NCBI GenBank assembly: GCA_024102665.1
Contig: JAGFJP010000105.1
Location: forward strand, 1 to 43,936
Direction of reading: 5' to 3'
Source of the DNA: Thiogranum sp.
Lineage (GTDB): Bacteria > Pseudomonadota > Gammaproteobacteria > DSM-19610
DNA length: 43,936 bases
A program made the position numbers and the translations under genes. Below the pieces are notes generated by a model. It did no database searches. It saw only the letters and a program-made list of their open reading frames with translations, and was not told the DNA's origin. Positions 17,165 through 25,694 of this stretch are shown here, in pieces (position 1 is the first letter of the stretch; each line of letters begins with the position of its first letter).

Positions 17165-17916
17165 AAGTCATCGCCTGCTACAACATCAAGGGCGGCGTCG
17201 GCAAAACCGCGACAGCCGTGAACCTGTCATGCCTGGCCGCCCGCGAGGGACACCCGACCCTGGTGTGGGACCTGGACCCGCAAGGCGCGGCAAGTTTCTA
17301 CTTTCGCGTAAAGCCGAAAGTCAAGGGCGGCAGCGGCAGCCTTTTCAGACGCAAGCGCGAGCTGGACGACGTCATCAAGGCCACCGACTACGATCACCTC
17401 GATCTCATACCGGCGGATTTTTCCTACCGCAACCTGGATCTGACGCTGGAGCAGTTCAGCAAGTCAACGAAACGCTTGCGCAAGCTGATAAAACCGCTGC
17501 GCAGCGACTACGATTACCTGTTCCTGGACTGCGCGCCCGGTATTTCACTGGTTTCCGAAAACGTGTTGCTTGCAGCGGACATACTGCTGGTTCCCACGAT
17601 ACCCACCACGCTGTCCTTGCGCACGCTGTACCAGCTTCTGCAGTTCTGCGAAGACCGCGGCTACACGCATCTCGAAATACTGCCGTTTTTTTCCATGGTG
17701 GACCGTCGCAAAAATCTGCACCGGCTGATGATCGACGATCCGCCCAAAGCCGGCCGGGGGTTTCTCAGCTCCACTATTCCCTACGCCAGTGAAGTGGAAC
17801 TGATGGGAACAAAACGCACCGCGCTGGAATCCTACGCCCACAGCAGCCGGGCCGCCGAAGCCTACCGCGCGCTTTGGGAAGAACTCAAGCCGCACCTCGC
17901 CCCGTCACAAGTCTGA
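17161..17916 (+). CDS. ParA/MinD-family ATPase
   Basis: The 251-residue protein opens with the deviant Walker A motif KGGVGKT (K10-T16). Switch and Walker B-type motifs follow: WDLDPQGAAS and YLFLDCAPG. This is the ParA/Soj group of dimerising ATPases that position DNA or protein cargo. No ParB gene or obvious parS cluster accompanies it, so chromosome or plasmid segregation is not implied; orphan ParA proteins often place other complexes. Translation is coupled to the CHAD gene through a 4-bp overlap, suggesting that its cargo or regulator involves CHAD or polyphosphate (inference). A REP-like hairpin follows the stop. Confidence 0.9.
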   Translation: MKVIACYNIKGGVGKTATAVNLSCLAAREGHPTLVWDLDPQGAASFYFRVKPKVKGGSGSLFRRKRELDDVIKATDYDHLDLIPADFSYRNLDLTLEQFSKSTKRLRKLIKPLRSDYDYLFLDCAPGISLVSENVLLAADILLVPTIPTTLSLRTLYQLLQFCEDRGYTHLEILPFFSMVDRRKNLHRLMIDDPPKAGRGFLSSTIPYASEVELMGTKRTALESYAHSSRAAEAYRALWEELKPHLAPSQV

Positions 17917-17930
17917 CTGAAGCCCGGGTT

Positions 17931-17960
17931 CCGGATCCCGGCCTGCGCCGGGATGACGGG
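17931..17960. repeat. REP-like palindrome after parA
   Basis: ATCCCGGC (17935-17942), a 4-nt loop and GCCGGGAT (17947-17954) form a perfect 8-bp stem flanked by CCGG and GACGGG. This composition is typical of interspersed intergenic palindromes in proteobacteria. There is no T-run, so it is more likely a REP-type element or attenuating hairpin than a strong terminator. Only one copy was seen. Confidence 0.5.
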
Positions 17961-18138
17961 ACCGCGAGCGTTATGGGTGCCGGTAGCGCTGCATCTGTCA
18001 ACTTTTGGTGCACAGAAAACACCGTTCTGTCATCTTTTCTCTGTAACTTGCGGCTGGGCGCAGGCGCATGGCGCCGCCAGGCCAACTGGCGCGAATTTTG
18101 CTCGATAACAGTGGAAACAGGTTCAAGGACTGCACGAA

Positions 18139-18354
18139 ATGCAACACAAAAACGAGCGTTGGCAGGAACTGGCCCGACTGGAGAGTCTGGCTGAACGTTA
18201 CCATTGCGCTGACGGCGGTGAACCGCACTGGCTGAGCGGCGTCTTGCGCGATGCCATTGAGTGGAACCGCAAGTCGCTGATGCGCGCCGAACGGCTGGGT
18301 ATGGATAGCCAGCACGGCAGGCAGGACTTGCCTGAGCGCATGGAGGCGCCATGA
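18139..18354 (+). CDS. Small hypothetical protein, first of a coupled pair
   Basis: The 71-residue protein is charged, soluble and mostly helical, with His, Cys and Trp residues in the middle (RYHCADGGEPHWLSGVLRDA). No family was recognised. AAGGA lies 11 nt before the ATG. Its stop overlaps the start of the anti-sigma-like gene (ATGA at 18351), which supports it being real and co-translated with that gene. Confidence 0.6.
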   Translation: MQHKNERWQELARLESLAERYHCADGGEPHWLSGVLRDAIEWNRKSLMRAERLGMDSQHGRQDLPERMEAP

Positions 18355-18596
18355 GCAACCGTCGCCTCGCGCCCGCCACGGTGTCGGAACAGGATCTGCA
18401 TGCCTGGATCGACGGAGAACTGGTCGAACCGGAATGCAGCGAGGTTGCGGCGGCGGTGATCGCCTGTCCGGAACTGGCGTCACGGGCCAGTGCCCTGCAG
18501 GCACTCAAGGAACTGCTGCAACTGGCATACAACCCGGTCTCGATGCTGCACGACGGCACGGCGATACGGCGCGACAAAACCGGGTCGCACGACTGA
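18351..18596 (+). CDS. Short anti-sigma-factor-like protein without a membrane segment
   Basis: The 81-residue protein contains SEQDLHAWIDGEL, closely resembling the opening of zinc-finger anti-sigma factors (DLHAYVDGEL type), followed by helical residues with two cysteines. It is much shorter than ChrR- or RsiW-type proteins, which add a membrane helix or a cupin domain. No sigma factor gene is adjacent; the coupled partner upstream is unrelated. It may be a soluble orphan anti-sigma domain or a small regulator of another process. Confidence 0.6.
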   Translation: MSNRRLAPATVSEQDLHAWIDGELVEPECSEVAAAVIACPELASRASALQALKELLQLAYNPVSMLHDGTAIRRDKTGSHD

Positions 18597-18652
18597 CCGG
18601 TCAGGATGATGCGCGAGACGCCCTGGCGCGGCAGATCACCGCAAGTCCAGTG

Positions 18653-21391
18653 TCACTCCAGGCGCCGCACAATCGCCTTCTCGATTTCGACAAGAAACAA
18701 CACTGACGAAGCCACCAGTATGATCCGCAACCAGGTCGCCGCATCGATGGCGGCGGTGCCGAACAGGATCTGCAGCGGGCCGAGGTAGGTGAATGCCAGC
18801 TGAAAGACGATCAGCAGCGCAACTGCTGTCAGGACATAGCCGTTTCCGAACAGTCCTGCGCGGTTCAGCACCGGCGCTGTAATGTAGCGCGAATTGAACA
18901 GATAGAAGATTTCGAACATCACCAGCGTATTGACCGCAACGGTACGCGCCACCTCGATCTCGGCGCCAAGATTGCGTTCCCAGATAAACAGACCGAAAGT
19001 GCCTGTAACCAGGATCAAAGATACGAAGACAATGCGCCAGATGAACAGCGGCGTCAGCAGCGCTTCGTGCGAGTTGCGCGGAGGGCGTTGCATGACATTG
19101 CCTTCCGGTGGCTCGAAAGCCAGCGCCAGCGCCAGCGTCACTGCAGTGATCATGTTTACCCACAGAATCTGCACCGGCGTGATGGGCAGGGTGCGCCCGA
19201 GCGCAATGGCGCCGATGATAGTGAGCGCTTCGCCGCCGTTGGTCGGCAGGATGAACAGGATCGCCTTTTTCAGGTTGTCGTAGACCGTTCTTCCCTCCTC
19301 CACGGCATGCGCGATGGAGGCGAAGTTGTCGTCTGCCAGCACCATCTCCGACGCTTCCTTGGCTACCTCGGTGCCTTTCTGTCCCATGGCCGTGCCGACA
19401 TCGGCGCGTTTCAGCGCCGGCGCATCGTTCACGCCGTCTCCGGTCATCGCCACCACGTGACCGTTCGCCTGCAGCGCCTTCACCAGGCGCAGCTTGTGCT
19501 CGGGGCTGGAGCGGGCGAACACGTTCACCTCGTCGACCACCGATCGCAGCTGCGCTTCGTCGAGCGCCTCGAGTTCGTGGCCGGCCAACGCCCGCTCGCC
19601 GTCGGCGATACCCATGCGCCTGGCAATGGCTACAGCGGTAACGGCGTGATCGCCGGTGATCATCTTGACGCGTATCCCGGCATTGCGGCATTGCTGCACC
19701 GCCTGAATGGCGTCTTCACGCGGCGGATCGATCATGCCCACCAGGCCGAGCAGCGTGAGCCCGGTCTGCACCTCTTCGAAATCCAGTTGCTGGCAGCCGC
19801 TGTCGACTTCCCGGAACGCGATGGCCAGCACGCGCTGTCCCTGGCGCGCCATGCGGTTCATCTGATGATGCCAGTACTCACAGTCGAGCGGCAGGTCTCC
19901 ACCCTGGATGCGCTGCCAGTCACACATGTCCAGCACCCGTTCCGGCGCACCCTTGACATACGTGAACGCGTGTCCGGCGTGGTCGTGATGCAGACTGGCC
20001 ATGAAAGCGTGTTGCGACTCGAAGGGGATGATGTCGGTGCGCGGCCAGCTTTCCTGCTCGAAATGCGGATCCAGGCCCGCCTTGATCGCCAGCGTTATCA
20101 GCGCGCCTTCGGTGGGATCGCCGTGCAGCGTCCACTGGCCTTCCTGCTCCTGCAACGCGGCGTCGTTGCACAACAGCCCGCCCCGCACCAGTTCGGTAAG
20201 AACCGGATAATCGGCGAGCTGCGCTTCGGCATCACGGTAAAGGAAAGCACCATGCGGGTCATAACCGACACCGGTGACTTCGAACGCATGGCTGCCTGTC
20301 ACCACCGACTGCACCGTCATTTCATTGCGCGTCAGCGTCCCGGTCTTGTCCGAGCAGATGACGGTGACCGAACCCAGGGTCTCGACGGCCGGCAGGCGGC
20401 GAATAATGGCCTGACGGCGCGCCATGCGTTGCACGCCGATCGCCAGGGTGATGGTCATGATGGCGGGCAGCCCTTCAGGAATCGCCGCCACCGCCAGCCC
20501 CACGGCCGCGATGAACATGTCGGATAAAGAATAGTCGCGCGCCAGGACGCCAAAGGCGAAGGTCGCCGCGGCGATGGCGATAATCGCCGCCGTCAGCCAG
20601 CGGCCGAATTGCGCCATCTGGCGCAACAGCGGCGTAGTCAGGGTTTCCACGTCTTCGAGCATGGCGCTGATCTGGCCGATTTCGGTCCGCGCACCCGTCG
20701 CCACCACCACGCCGCGGCCCTGACCATAGGTGACCAGTGTGCTCGAGTAGGCCATGCCGGTGCGGTCACCCAGCACGGTATCGGCCGCCACCGGCTCGCT
20801 GCTTTTCTCAACGGCCACCGATTCGCCGGTCAGCGTCGATTCCTGAATCTGCAGACTCCTGATGCTCAGCAGCCGCAGATCCGCCGGCACCTTGTCGCCC
20901 GATTGCAGGAACACGATGTCGCCCGGCACCAGTTCCTCGGCGGCGACCGTGACACGCTGCCCGTCGCGCAGCACCATGGCCTGCGGCGACAGCATCTGGC
21001 GAATCGCCCGCAAGGCATCCTCGGCCTTGCCTTCCTGCACGAAGCCGATCAGCGCGTTGATCAGCACTACACCGATGATGACACCCGTGTCCACCCAGTG
21101 CGCGAGCAGCGCGGTGACGACCGCGGCACCCAGCAACACGTAGATCAACACATTGTGGAACTGCAACAGAAAACGCAGCAATGGACCGCGCTGACGCCCC
21201 TCGGGAAGACGGTTTGGACCATAGTGTTCCTGGCGACCCAGCACCTCGTCGCTGCTCAGGCCCTTGTCACTGACCGCAAGTTTTTCCAGCACCTCTATGC
21301 CGCTCAAGGCATGCCAGGGTTCGGCAGCAGATTCGCTTTGCGACGAAGCCGAGGCAACCGCGCCCTGCTTCTTTTTCAGCAGCCCGGTCAC
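18653..21391 (-). CDS. P2-type cation-transporting ATPase
   Basis: The 912-residue product contains all P-type ATPase signatures: the actuator TGES (188-191), PEGLP in M4 (305-309), phosphorylated D348 in CSDKTGTLT, and TGDGVNDAPAL in the hinge. The layout (N-terminal cation_ATPase_N domain, ten spans, no heavy-metal domain) is that of the Ca2+-ATPase-like P2 group. In the transport sites, M4 E (PEGLP) and M5 N-x-x-E are kept. The M6 motif reads WVNMITA where SERCA-type pumps have N-x-x-T-D, so the key Asp is Ala and the transported ion is uncertain. It overlaps the upstream ribonuclease gene by 4 bp (ATGA). Confidence 0.92.
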   Translation of the reverse strand: MTGLLKKKQGAVASASSQSESAAEPWHALSGIEVLEKLAVSDKGLSSDEVLGRQEHYGPNRLPEGRQRGPLLRFLLQFHNVLIYVLLGAAVVTALLAHWVDTGVIIGVVLINALIGFVQEGKAEDALRAIRQMLSPQAMVLRDGQRVTVAAEELVPGDIVFLQSGDKVPADLRLLSIRSLQIQESTLTGESVAVEKSSEPVAADTVLGDRTGMAYSSTLVTYGQGRGVVVATGARTEIGQISAMLEDVETLTTPLLRQMAQFGRWLTAAIIAIAAATFAFGVLARDYSLSDMFIAAVGLAVAAIPEGLPAIMTITLAIGVQRMARRQAIIRRLPAVETLGSVTVICSDKTGTLTRNEMTVQSVVTGSHAFEVTGVGYDPHGAFLYRDAEAQLADYPVLTELVRGGLLCNDAALQEQEGQWTLHGDPTEGALITLAIKAGLDPHFEQESWPRTDIIPFESQHAFMASLHHDHAGHAFTYVKGAPERVLDMCDWQRIQGGDLPLDCEYWHHQMNRMARQGQRVLAIAFREVDSGCQQLDFEEVQTGLTLLGLVGMIDPPREDAIQAVQQCRNAGIRVKMITGDHAVTAVAIARRMGIADGERALAGHELEALDEAQLRSVVDEVNVFARSSPEHKLRLVKALQANGHVVAMTGDGVNDAPALKRADVGTAMGQKGTEVAKEASEMVLADDNFASIAHAVEEGRTVYDNLKKAILFILPTNGGEALTIIGAIALGRTLPITPVQILWVNMITAVTLALALAFEPPEGNVMQRPPRNSHEALLTPLFIWRIVFVSLILVTGTFGLFIWERNLGAEIEVARTVAVNTLVMFEIFYLFNSRYITAPVLNRAGLFGNGYVLTAVALLIVFQLAFTYLGPLQILFGTAAIDAATWLRIILVASSVLFLVEIEKAIVRRLE

Positions 21392-22830
21392 TGTCGCGCC
21401 TTCTTCACGCTGGCAGCGAAAGCCGCATCCGCCGACAGGTCGAACAGATCGCCGCGCCGCGCAATGTGCACCGGTGCCGACAGCTCATCGCGCAGCCGCG
21501 CCGCCAGTCCGTCGCTGGCCTGCGCCTCACCGTGCACCAGCACAACCGGCGGCCGGTTCCCGAAACCGCTGTACCAGCGCATCAAACCCGCCTGGTCGGC
21601 ATGCGCTGACAAGCCGCCGATGGTGTGAATCTTCGCCGCGACGCGCACCGTTTCGCCCCACAATCGGATACGCGCGGCGCCGTCGACCAGCGCGCGCCCG
21701 AGCGTGCCGTGCGCCTGGAATCCGGTAATGATCACATGACATTCGCGACGCCAGACATTGTGTTTGAGGTGGTGCTTGATGCGTCCGCCGGTGCACATGC
21801 CGCTGCCGGCGATAATCACCGCGCCGGAGCGCACCTGGTTCAGCTGCATGGATTCCTCGGCGCTGCGCGTGAAATGCAGGTTCGGCAACAGCGATTCCTG
21901 CTGGTGGCTTCGCCAGAGCGCCATCGACTCCTTGTCGAACAGTTCGCTGTTGCGTATGTAGGCCTCGGTGGCTTCGATGGCCATCGGGCTGTCGAGAAAT
22001 ACGCGCCAGCGATCCAGCGCCCACTGCTTGCGGTATTTGGCGAACAGGTAAATGATTTCCTGGGTGCGTCCGACGGCGAACGCCGGGATCAGGATGTTGC
22101 CCTTGCCGTTGGACAGCGCGTCGTTGAAAATCGCATCCAGTTCCGCGACGGTGCTGTCCCAGCCGCGGTGCAGGCGATCGCCGTAGGTGCTCTCCAGCAC
22201 TACCATGTCCGCCTGCTGCACCAGCGCCGGATCGTGCAGGATCGGCATGCCGGAGCGTCCCAGATCGCCGCTGTACACCAGCTTGCGTTGATGCCCGGGC
22301 GCGCCGATCCACACCTCGACGATCGCCGACCCGAGAATGTGCCCGGCATCGGACAGCCGCACCGAGACATTCGGCACGATGTCCTGCTTTTCGCCGTAGT
22401 CCAGTTCCCGGAACTGCGCCAGCGCCGCCTCGGCATCCTCTACCGTGAACAACGGCTCCACCAGCGGCAGGCCCTTGCGTTCGCGCTTGCGGTTGTCCCA
22501 TTCGGCATCTTTCTCCGCCAGAAAGGCGGCGTCTTTAAGCATGATGCGGCACAGGTCGGCCGTCGCGCGGTGGGTATAGACCGGGCCGCGATACCCGGAC
22601 TTGACCAGCAGCGGCAGGCGCCCCGAGTGATCGATATGCGCGTGACTTAGCACCACGGCATCGATAGCGCCCGGATCGAAAGGAAAGTCTTCACGGTTGC
22701 GTTCCTCGTCCTTGTGACCGCCCTGAATCATGCCGCAGTCGAGCAGGATGCGATGCTCTCCCACCCGCAGCAGATGACAGGACCCGGTCACCTCGCCCGC
22801 GGCGCCCAGAAATTCGATCTGCATCTTCAT
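21388..22830 (-). CDS. Beta-CASP metallo-beta-lactamase-fold RNA-processing exonuclease
   Basis: The 480-residue protein opens with FLGAAGEVTGSCHLL and has the zinc motif H63-A-H65-I-D67-H68, followed by a beta-CASP insert and the C-terminal RMMBL motifs (GSGMCTGGRIKHHLKHN, then GGLSAHADQ). These define the CPSF73/Ysh1-like bacterial RNases that cut RNA internally or from an end. AAGGGG lies eight bases before the ATG. Its last four bases overlap the P-type ATPase start, so the pair is co-translated; a functional link between the two is not obvious. Confidence 0.92.
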   Translation of the reverse strand: MKMQIEFLGAAGEVTGSCHLLRVGEHRILLDCGMIQGGHKDEERNREDFPFDPGAIDAVVLSHAHIDHSGRLPLLVKSGYRGPVYTHRATADLCRIMLKDAAFLAEKDAEWDNRKRERKGLPLVEPLFTVEDAEAALAQFRELDYGEKQDIVPNVSVRLSDAGHILGSAIVEVWIGAPGHQRKLVYSGDLGRSGMPILHDPALVQQADMVVLESTYGDRLHRGWDSTVAELDAIFNDALSNGKGNILIPAFAVGRTQEIIYLFAKYRKQWALDRWRVFLDSPMAIEATEAYIRNSELFDKESMALWRSHQQESLLPNLHFTRSAEESMQLNQVRSGAVIIAGSGMCTGGRIKHHLKHNVWRRECHVIITGFQAHGTLGRALVDGAARIRLWGETVRVAAKIHTIGGLSAHADQAGLMRWYSGFGNRPPVVLVHGEAQASDGLAARLRDELSAPVHIARRGDLFDLSADAAFAASVKKARQ

Positions 22831-23061
22831 TAATTTCCCCTTTTGTCGCGTGCCGCAGTCAGGCGTCTGATTTTTTGTTCATATCCATAATACTAGACGT
22901 ATCCGCGATTTTGAGGAGCCCGGTTTGGCGCGGCCGCCACCTGCGGTTGCGGATCGTGGCGAGGTCATACACACTGTCAGCGATCGTCCGTGCGGCTGCG
23001 CGCGTGTGCGCCGTGTTCGGGATACCGGACAAAGAGGAGAACAAACACAGGGTTTGTCAGC

Positions 23062-24159
23062 ATGAACGAGCGTATTACAGCGTTTTTCGGAGAGTACCTG
23101 CGTCTGGACCTGTCGGACAGGCCGGTGGAACTGTGGCTGCTGGCCATCACGGTGACGATCGTCACGTACCTGGCATTGCGAATGATCATGAGCCTGGCCG
23201 GTCGCCGGCTGGACGCAATAGCGCAACGCACCAGCACGCCGATAGACGACGGCATCGTCAGCCTGATCAGGAAAACCCGATGGTGGCTGCTGGCGCTGGT
23301 GGCGATTTTCGCAGGATCCCTGTCGCTGGAACTTCCCGACCGCGGCCGCGCCGTTATCTACAGCGCGCTGGTGATAGCGTTTCTGATTCAGTTCGGCATC
23401 TGGGCCAGCACGGCGCTGCGTTTCACGCTCGACCACTACCGCCAGCGGCAGTTGAAAAAGGATCCCGGCAGCGTGACCGCGCTGAATGCCATCGGCTGGG
23501 TGGGAACGCTGTTGCTGTGGCTGGCGGTGCTGCTGCTGATCCTGGACAACCTCGGTTTCGATGTCACGGCGCTGATCGCCGGCCTCGGCGTGGGCGGCAT
23601 CGCGGTGGCGCTTGCGGTGCAGAATATCCTCGGCGACCTTTTCGCGTCCCTGTCCATACTCATCGACAAGCCCTTTGTGGTCGGTGATTTTCTCATCATC
23701 GACGATTACATGGGCAGCGTCGAACACGTCGGTCTGAAGACCACGCGCGTACGCAGCCTCTCGGGCGAACAACTGGTGTTCTCCAACTCGGATCTGCTCA
23801 AGAGCCGGTTGCGCAACTACGGCCGCATGTACGAGCGCCGTGTCGCCTTTACCATCGGGGTGACCTACCAGACGCCGCGGGAAAAACTGAAAGAGATACC
23901 CGGCATACTGCGGGCCGCGATCGAGGCACAGGAGCATACCCGGTTCGATCGCGCGCATTTTGCCAGCTACGGCGATTTCTCATTGAATTTCGAGACCGTC
24001 TATTATGTTCTGGGCCCCGACTATAATCTTTACATGGACATCCAGCAGGCGATCAACCTGGTCATCCACGAACAGTTCGAAAAAGAGGGAATAGAATTCG
24101 CTTACCCGACGCAGACGCTGCTGCTAAGACGCGACGATCCTGTCACCGCCAGCTCGTGA
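23062..24159 (+). CDS. Small MscS-family mechanosensitive channel
   Basis: The 365-residue protein has four hydrophobic spans (~25-45, 72-92, 98-118, 140-163) and the MscS pore and beta domain: LIAGLGVGGIAVALAVQNIL, SLSILIDKPFVVGDFLII, TTRVRSLSGEQLVFSNSDL and a mixed C-terminal domain. It resembles the YbdG/YnaI-like group of moderate size. The start at 23062 is chosen because upstream codons give unlikely sequence; the local ribosome site is weak, with a better AGGAG about 25 bases upstream. It is divergent from the beta-CASP RNase gene. The 230-bp gap between them has AT-rich -10-like sequences but no convincing promoter. Confidence 0.9.
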   Translation: MNERITAFFGEYLRLDLSDRPVELWLLAITVTIVTYLALRMIMSLAGRRLDAIAQRTSTPIDDGIVSLIRKTRWWLLALVAIFAGSLSLELPDRGRAVIYSALVIAFLIQFGIWASTALRFTLDHYRQRQLKKDPGSVTALNAIGWVGTLLLWLAVLLLILDNLGFDVTALIAGLGVGGIAVALAVQNILGDLFASLSILIDKPFVVGDFLIIDDYMGSVEHVGLKTTRVRSLSGEQLVFSNSDLLKSRLRNYGRMYERRVAFTIGVTYQTPREKLKEIPGILRAAIEAQEHTRFDRAHFASYGDFSLNFETVYYVLGPDYNLYMDIQQAINLVIHEQFEKEGIEFAYPTQTLLLRRDDPVTASS

Positions 24160-24172
24160 CAGCGCTCAAAAA

Positions 24173-24195
24173 GAAACCGGCACAAGGCCGGTTTC
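24173..24195 (-). terminator. Rho-independent terminator of the 40-residue membrane protein gene
   Basis: GAAACCGGC (24173-24181), a 5-nt loop and GCCGGTTTC (24187-24195) form a perfect 9-bp stem. On the minus strand the stem is followed by TTTTT. It sits 22 bp after the small minus-strand gene and may also stop the plus-strand MscS transcript. Confidence 0.8.
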
Positions 24196-24216
24196 AGCGT
24201 CGCTTTGCAACCGCGA

Positions 24217-24339
24217 TCACACCAGGCGCGGAACGCCTGCTGCCATCATGACGGCGATGCTGCCCAGGATGACGGCAGCTGAAATCCACACGCTCATGCG
24301 GACGCGACAGTAACGATCATGGATGCACTTTTTGTTCAT
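24217..24339 (-). CDS. 40-residue single-span membrane protein
   Basis: This short frame starts at an ATG preceded by an almost perfect Shine-Dalgarno (GGAGGTGG, 24349-24342) and ends just before a strong terminator, a complete gene layout. The product is MNKKCIHDRYCRVR followed by a hydrophobic stretch (SVWISAAVILGSIAVMMAAG) and PRLV. The basic, two-Cys N-terminus and single span suggest a small inner-membrane protein with the N-terminus inside. No family was recognised; small membrane regulators of this size often bind a larger membrane partner. Confidence 0.65.
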   Translation of the reverse strand: MNKKCIHDRYCRVRMSVWISAAVILGSIAVMMAAGVPRLV

Positions 24340-24589
24340 CACCACCTCCGTCTGCTTGTTCAGTTTGAATCCGGGCAATCAACATAACGCCGTCACCGGC
24401 ACGATGCGGCAGGACTTTCGGTTGCCCCCGGGAAGAGCCGGGCATTATCCTATACCGAAGGTCACGAGACAAGCGCGACGAGGGCAATACCACTGGGTTT
24501 GTGCCCTATTCCGCGCACAGGGTACGGCTCTGACGCGCGACCGGTATCAGTACGTTGGCGACAGTTTTACGGTCCCTGGGAAGAGAGGG

Positions 24590-25642
24590 TTGACCGCTAT
24601 AGGCCTCAGTTGCTGCATCGGCATATCCTCTCCCGGCTACGGCGACAGCGCCGGACCCGCGCCTCACCACGCAGGGGTCGAGCAATCCGGATACAATCTC
24701 GAATCGCTCAACGATTTCTACTTCGGCAAGGACCAGGAGCTTTCGGGCGCCTGGGCGTTGCAAGCGCACACCGCCGTCGCCGATAGCTGGGAGGCGCTGG
24801 AAAAGGTTCCGGATTTCATCCGGCGATGGGGAGCCCTGATCCCCGCTCTCGGCGACGGACAGCGTGTCTATCGCGTCAGCGCCGGTATCGGCCAGATCAC
24901 CCAGACGCCTGTCGATCTGAAACACAGAGACCTGATCGAGGAAGATGTTCCCTATGCAGGCGCCCTGCTGGCGTCACTGAGCTGGTACGGATTCAGCAAC
25001 GATGCGTTTGCCGGTCTTGAATTCGTCACCGGCGTCGTCGGGCCGGCGTCCGGCGTCGGGGACGTCCAGCAAGCGTCTCACAAGCTGCTCGGCATAACGG
25101 AACCCAAGGGCTGGGACAACCAGTTACGCAACGAGCTGATTATCAATTTCAACTATTTACGCAAGCGCAAGCTGGCAAGTTTCGAGTATGCATCGGAGCG
25201 CTCCTCGGATATCACGCTGGGCGGTCGTGTCTGTCTCGGCAATCTCATCACCCAGGCCGGCGCCTCTGTCGAGATGCGCTATGGCGTGAACATGCCGGGT
25301 GGATTCGTCTATGTTCCGGATCCCATCGGCTACGACATGACGTACAAGGCCGCGCTGGCACCCCCGAATCCCGCTGCGCCATCCTTCTACGGCTCAGTCG
25401 TGTTGCGCGCCGTCGGCGTCGCACGCGACATCTTTCTGGACGGAAACACCTTCAGGCACAGCCACAGCGTCGACAGCAAAACCTTTGTCGGGAGCGCAAT
25501 CCTGGGTTTGCATTACGAAACGAAAAGCTGGTCAGCTCACTTCAGCGTGATACTGCCGACCGACACCGTGGACACCAGCAGCGCTACGGAAGTGGAAGGT
25601 CGCGGCGAGCTGGCTGCAGTTGCCATTGAGTGGCGCGGCTAA
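24590..25642 (+). CDS. lpxR: LpxR-type lipid A 3'-O-deacylase (DUF2219)
   Basis: The mature part carries LpxR hallmarks: an N-terminal NDFYFGKDQELSGAW region, DVPYAGALLASLSW, a GP-SGVGDVQQASHK motif, GWDNQLRNE, and alternating amphipathic strands up to the end, consistent with a 12-strand outer-membrane barrel. The family removes the 3'-acyloxyacyl group of lipid A and remodels the outer leaflet. The start is uncertain. A TTG at 24590 behind GGGAAGAGAGGG gives a short hydrophobic leader (TAIGLSCCIGISS). In-frame ATGs at 24404 and 24323 would add sequence that looks non-coding and would run into the opposing small gene. Confidence 0.8.
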   Translation: MTAIGLSCCIGISSPGYGDSAGPAPHHAGVEQSGYNLESLNDFYFGKDQELSGAWALQAHTAVADSWEALEKVPDFIRRWGALIPALGDGQRVYRVSAGIGQITQTPVDLKHRDLIEEDVPYAGALLASLSWYGFSNDAFAGLEFVTGVVGPASGVGDVQQASHKLLGITEPKGWDNQLRNELIINFNYLRKRKLASFEYASERSSDITLGGRVCLGNLITQAGASVEMRYGVNMPGGFVYVPDPIGYDMTYKAALAPPNPAAPSFYGSVVLRAVGVARDIFLDGNTFRHSHSVDSKTFVGSAILGLHYETKSWSAHFSVILPTDTVDTSSATEVEGRGELAAVAIEWRG

Positions 25643-25694
25643 CGGCACTCAACTTCCGGTTGACAGATATCCTGGTCGGGCACTGCTGACACCG

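Noticed and set aside
19067-20527. 486-codon plus-strand frame opposite the P-type ATPase
   Set aside because: The opposite strand encodes all P-type ATPase signatures; the plus frame has no start signal or family.
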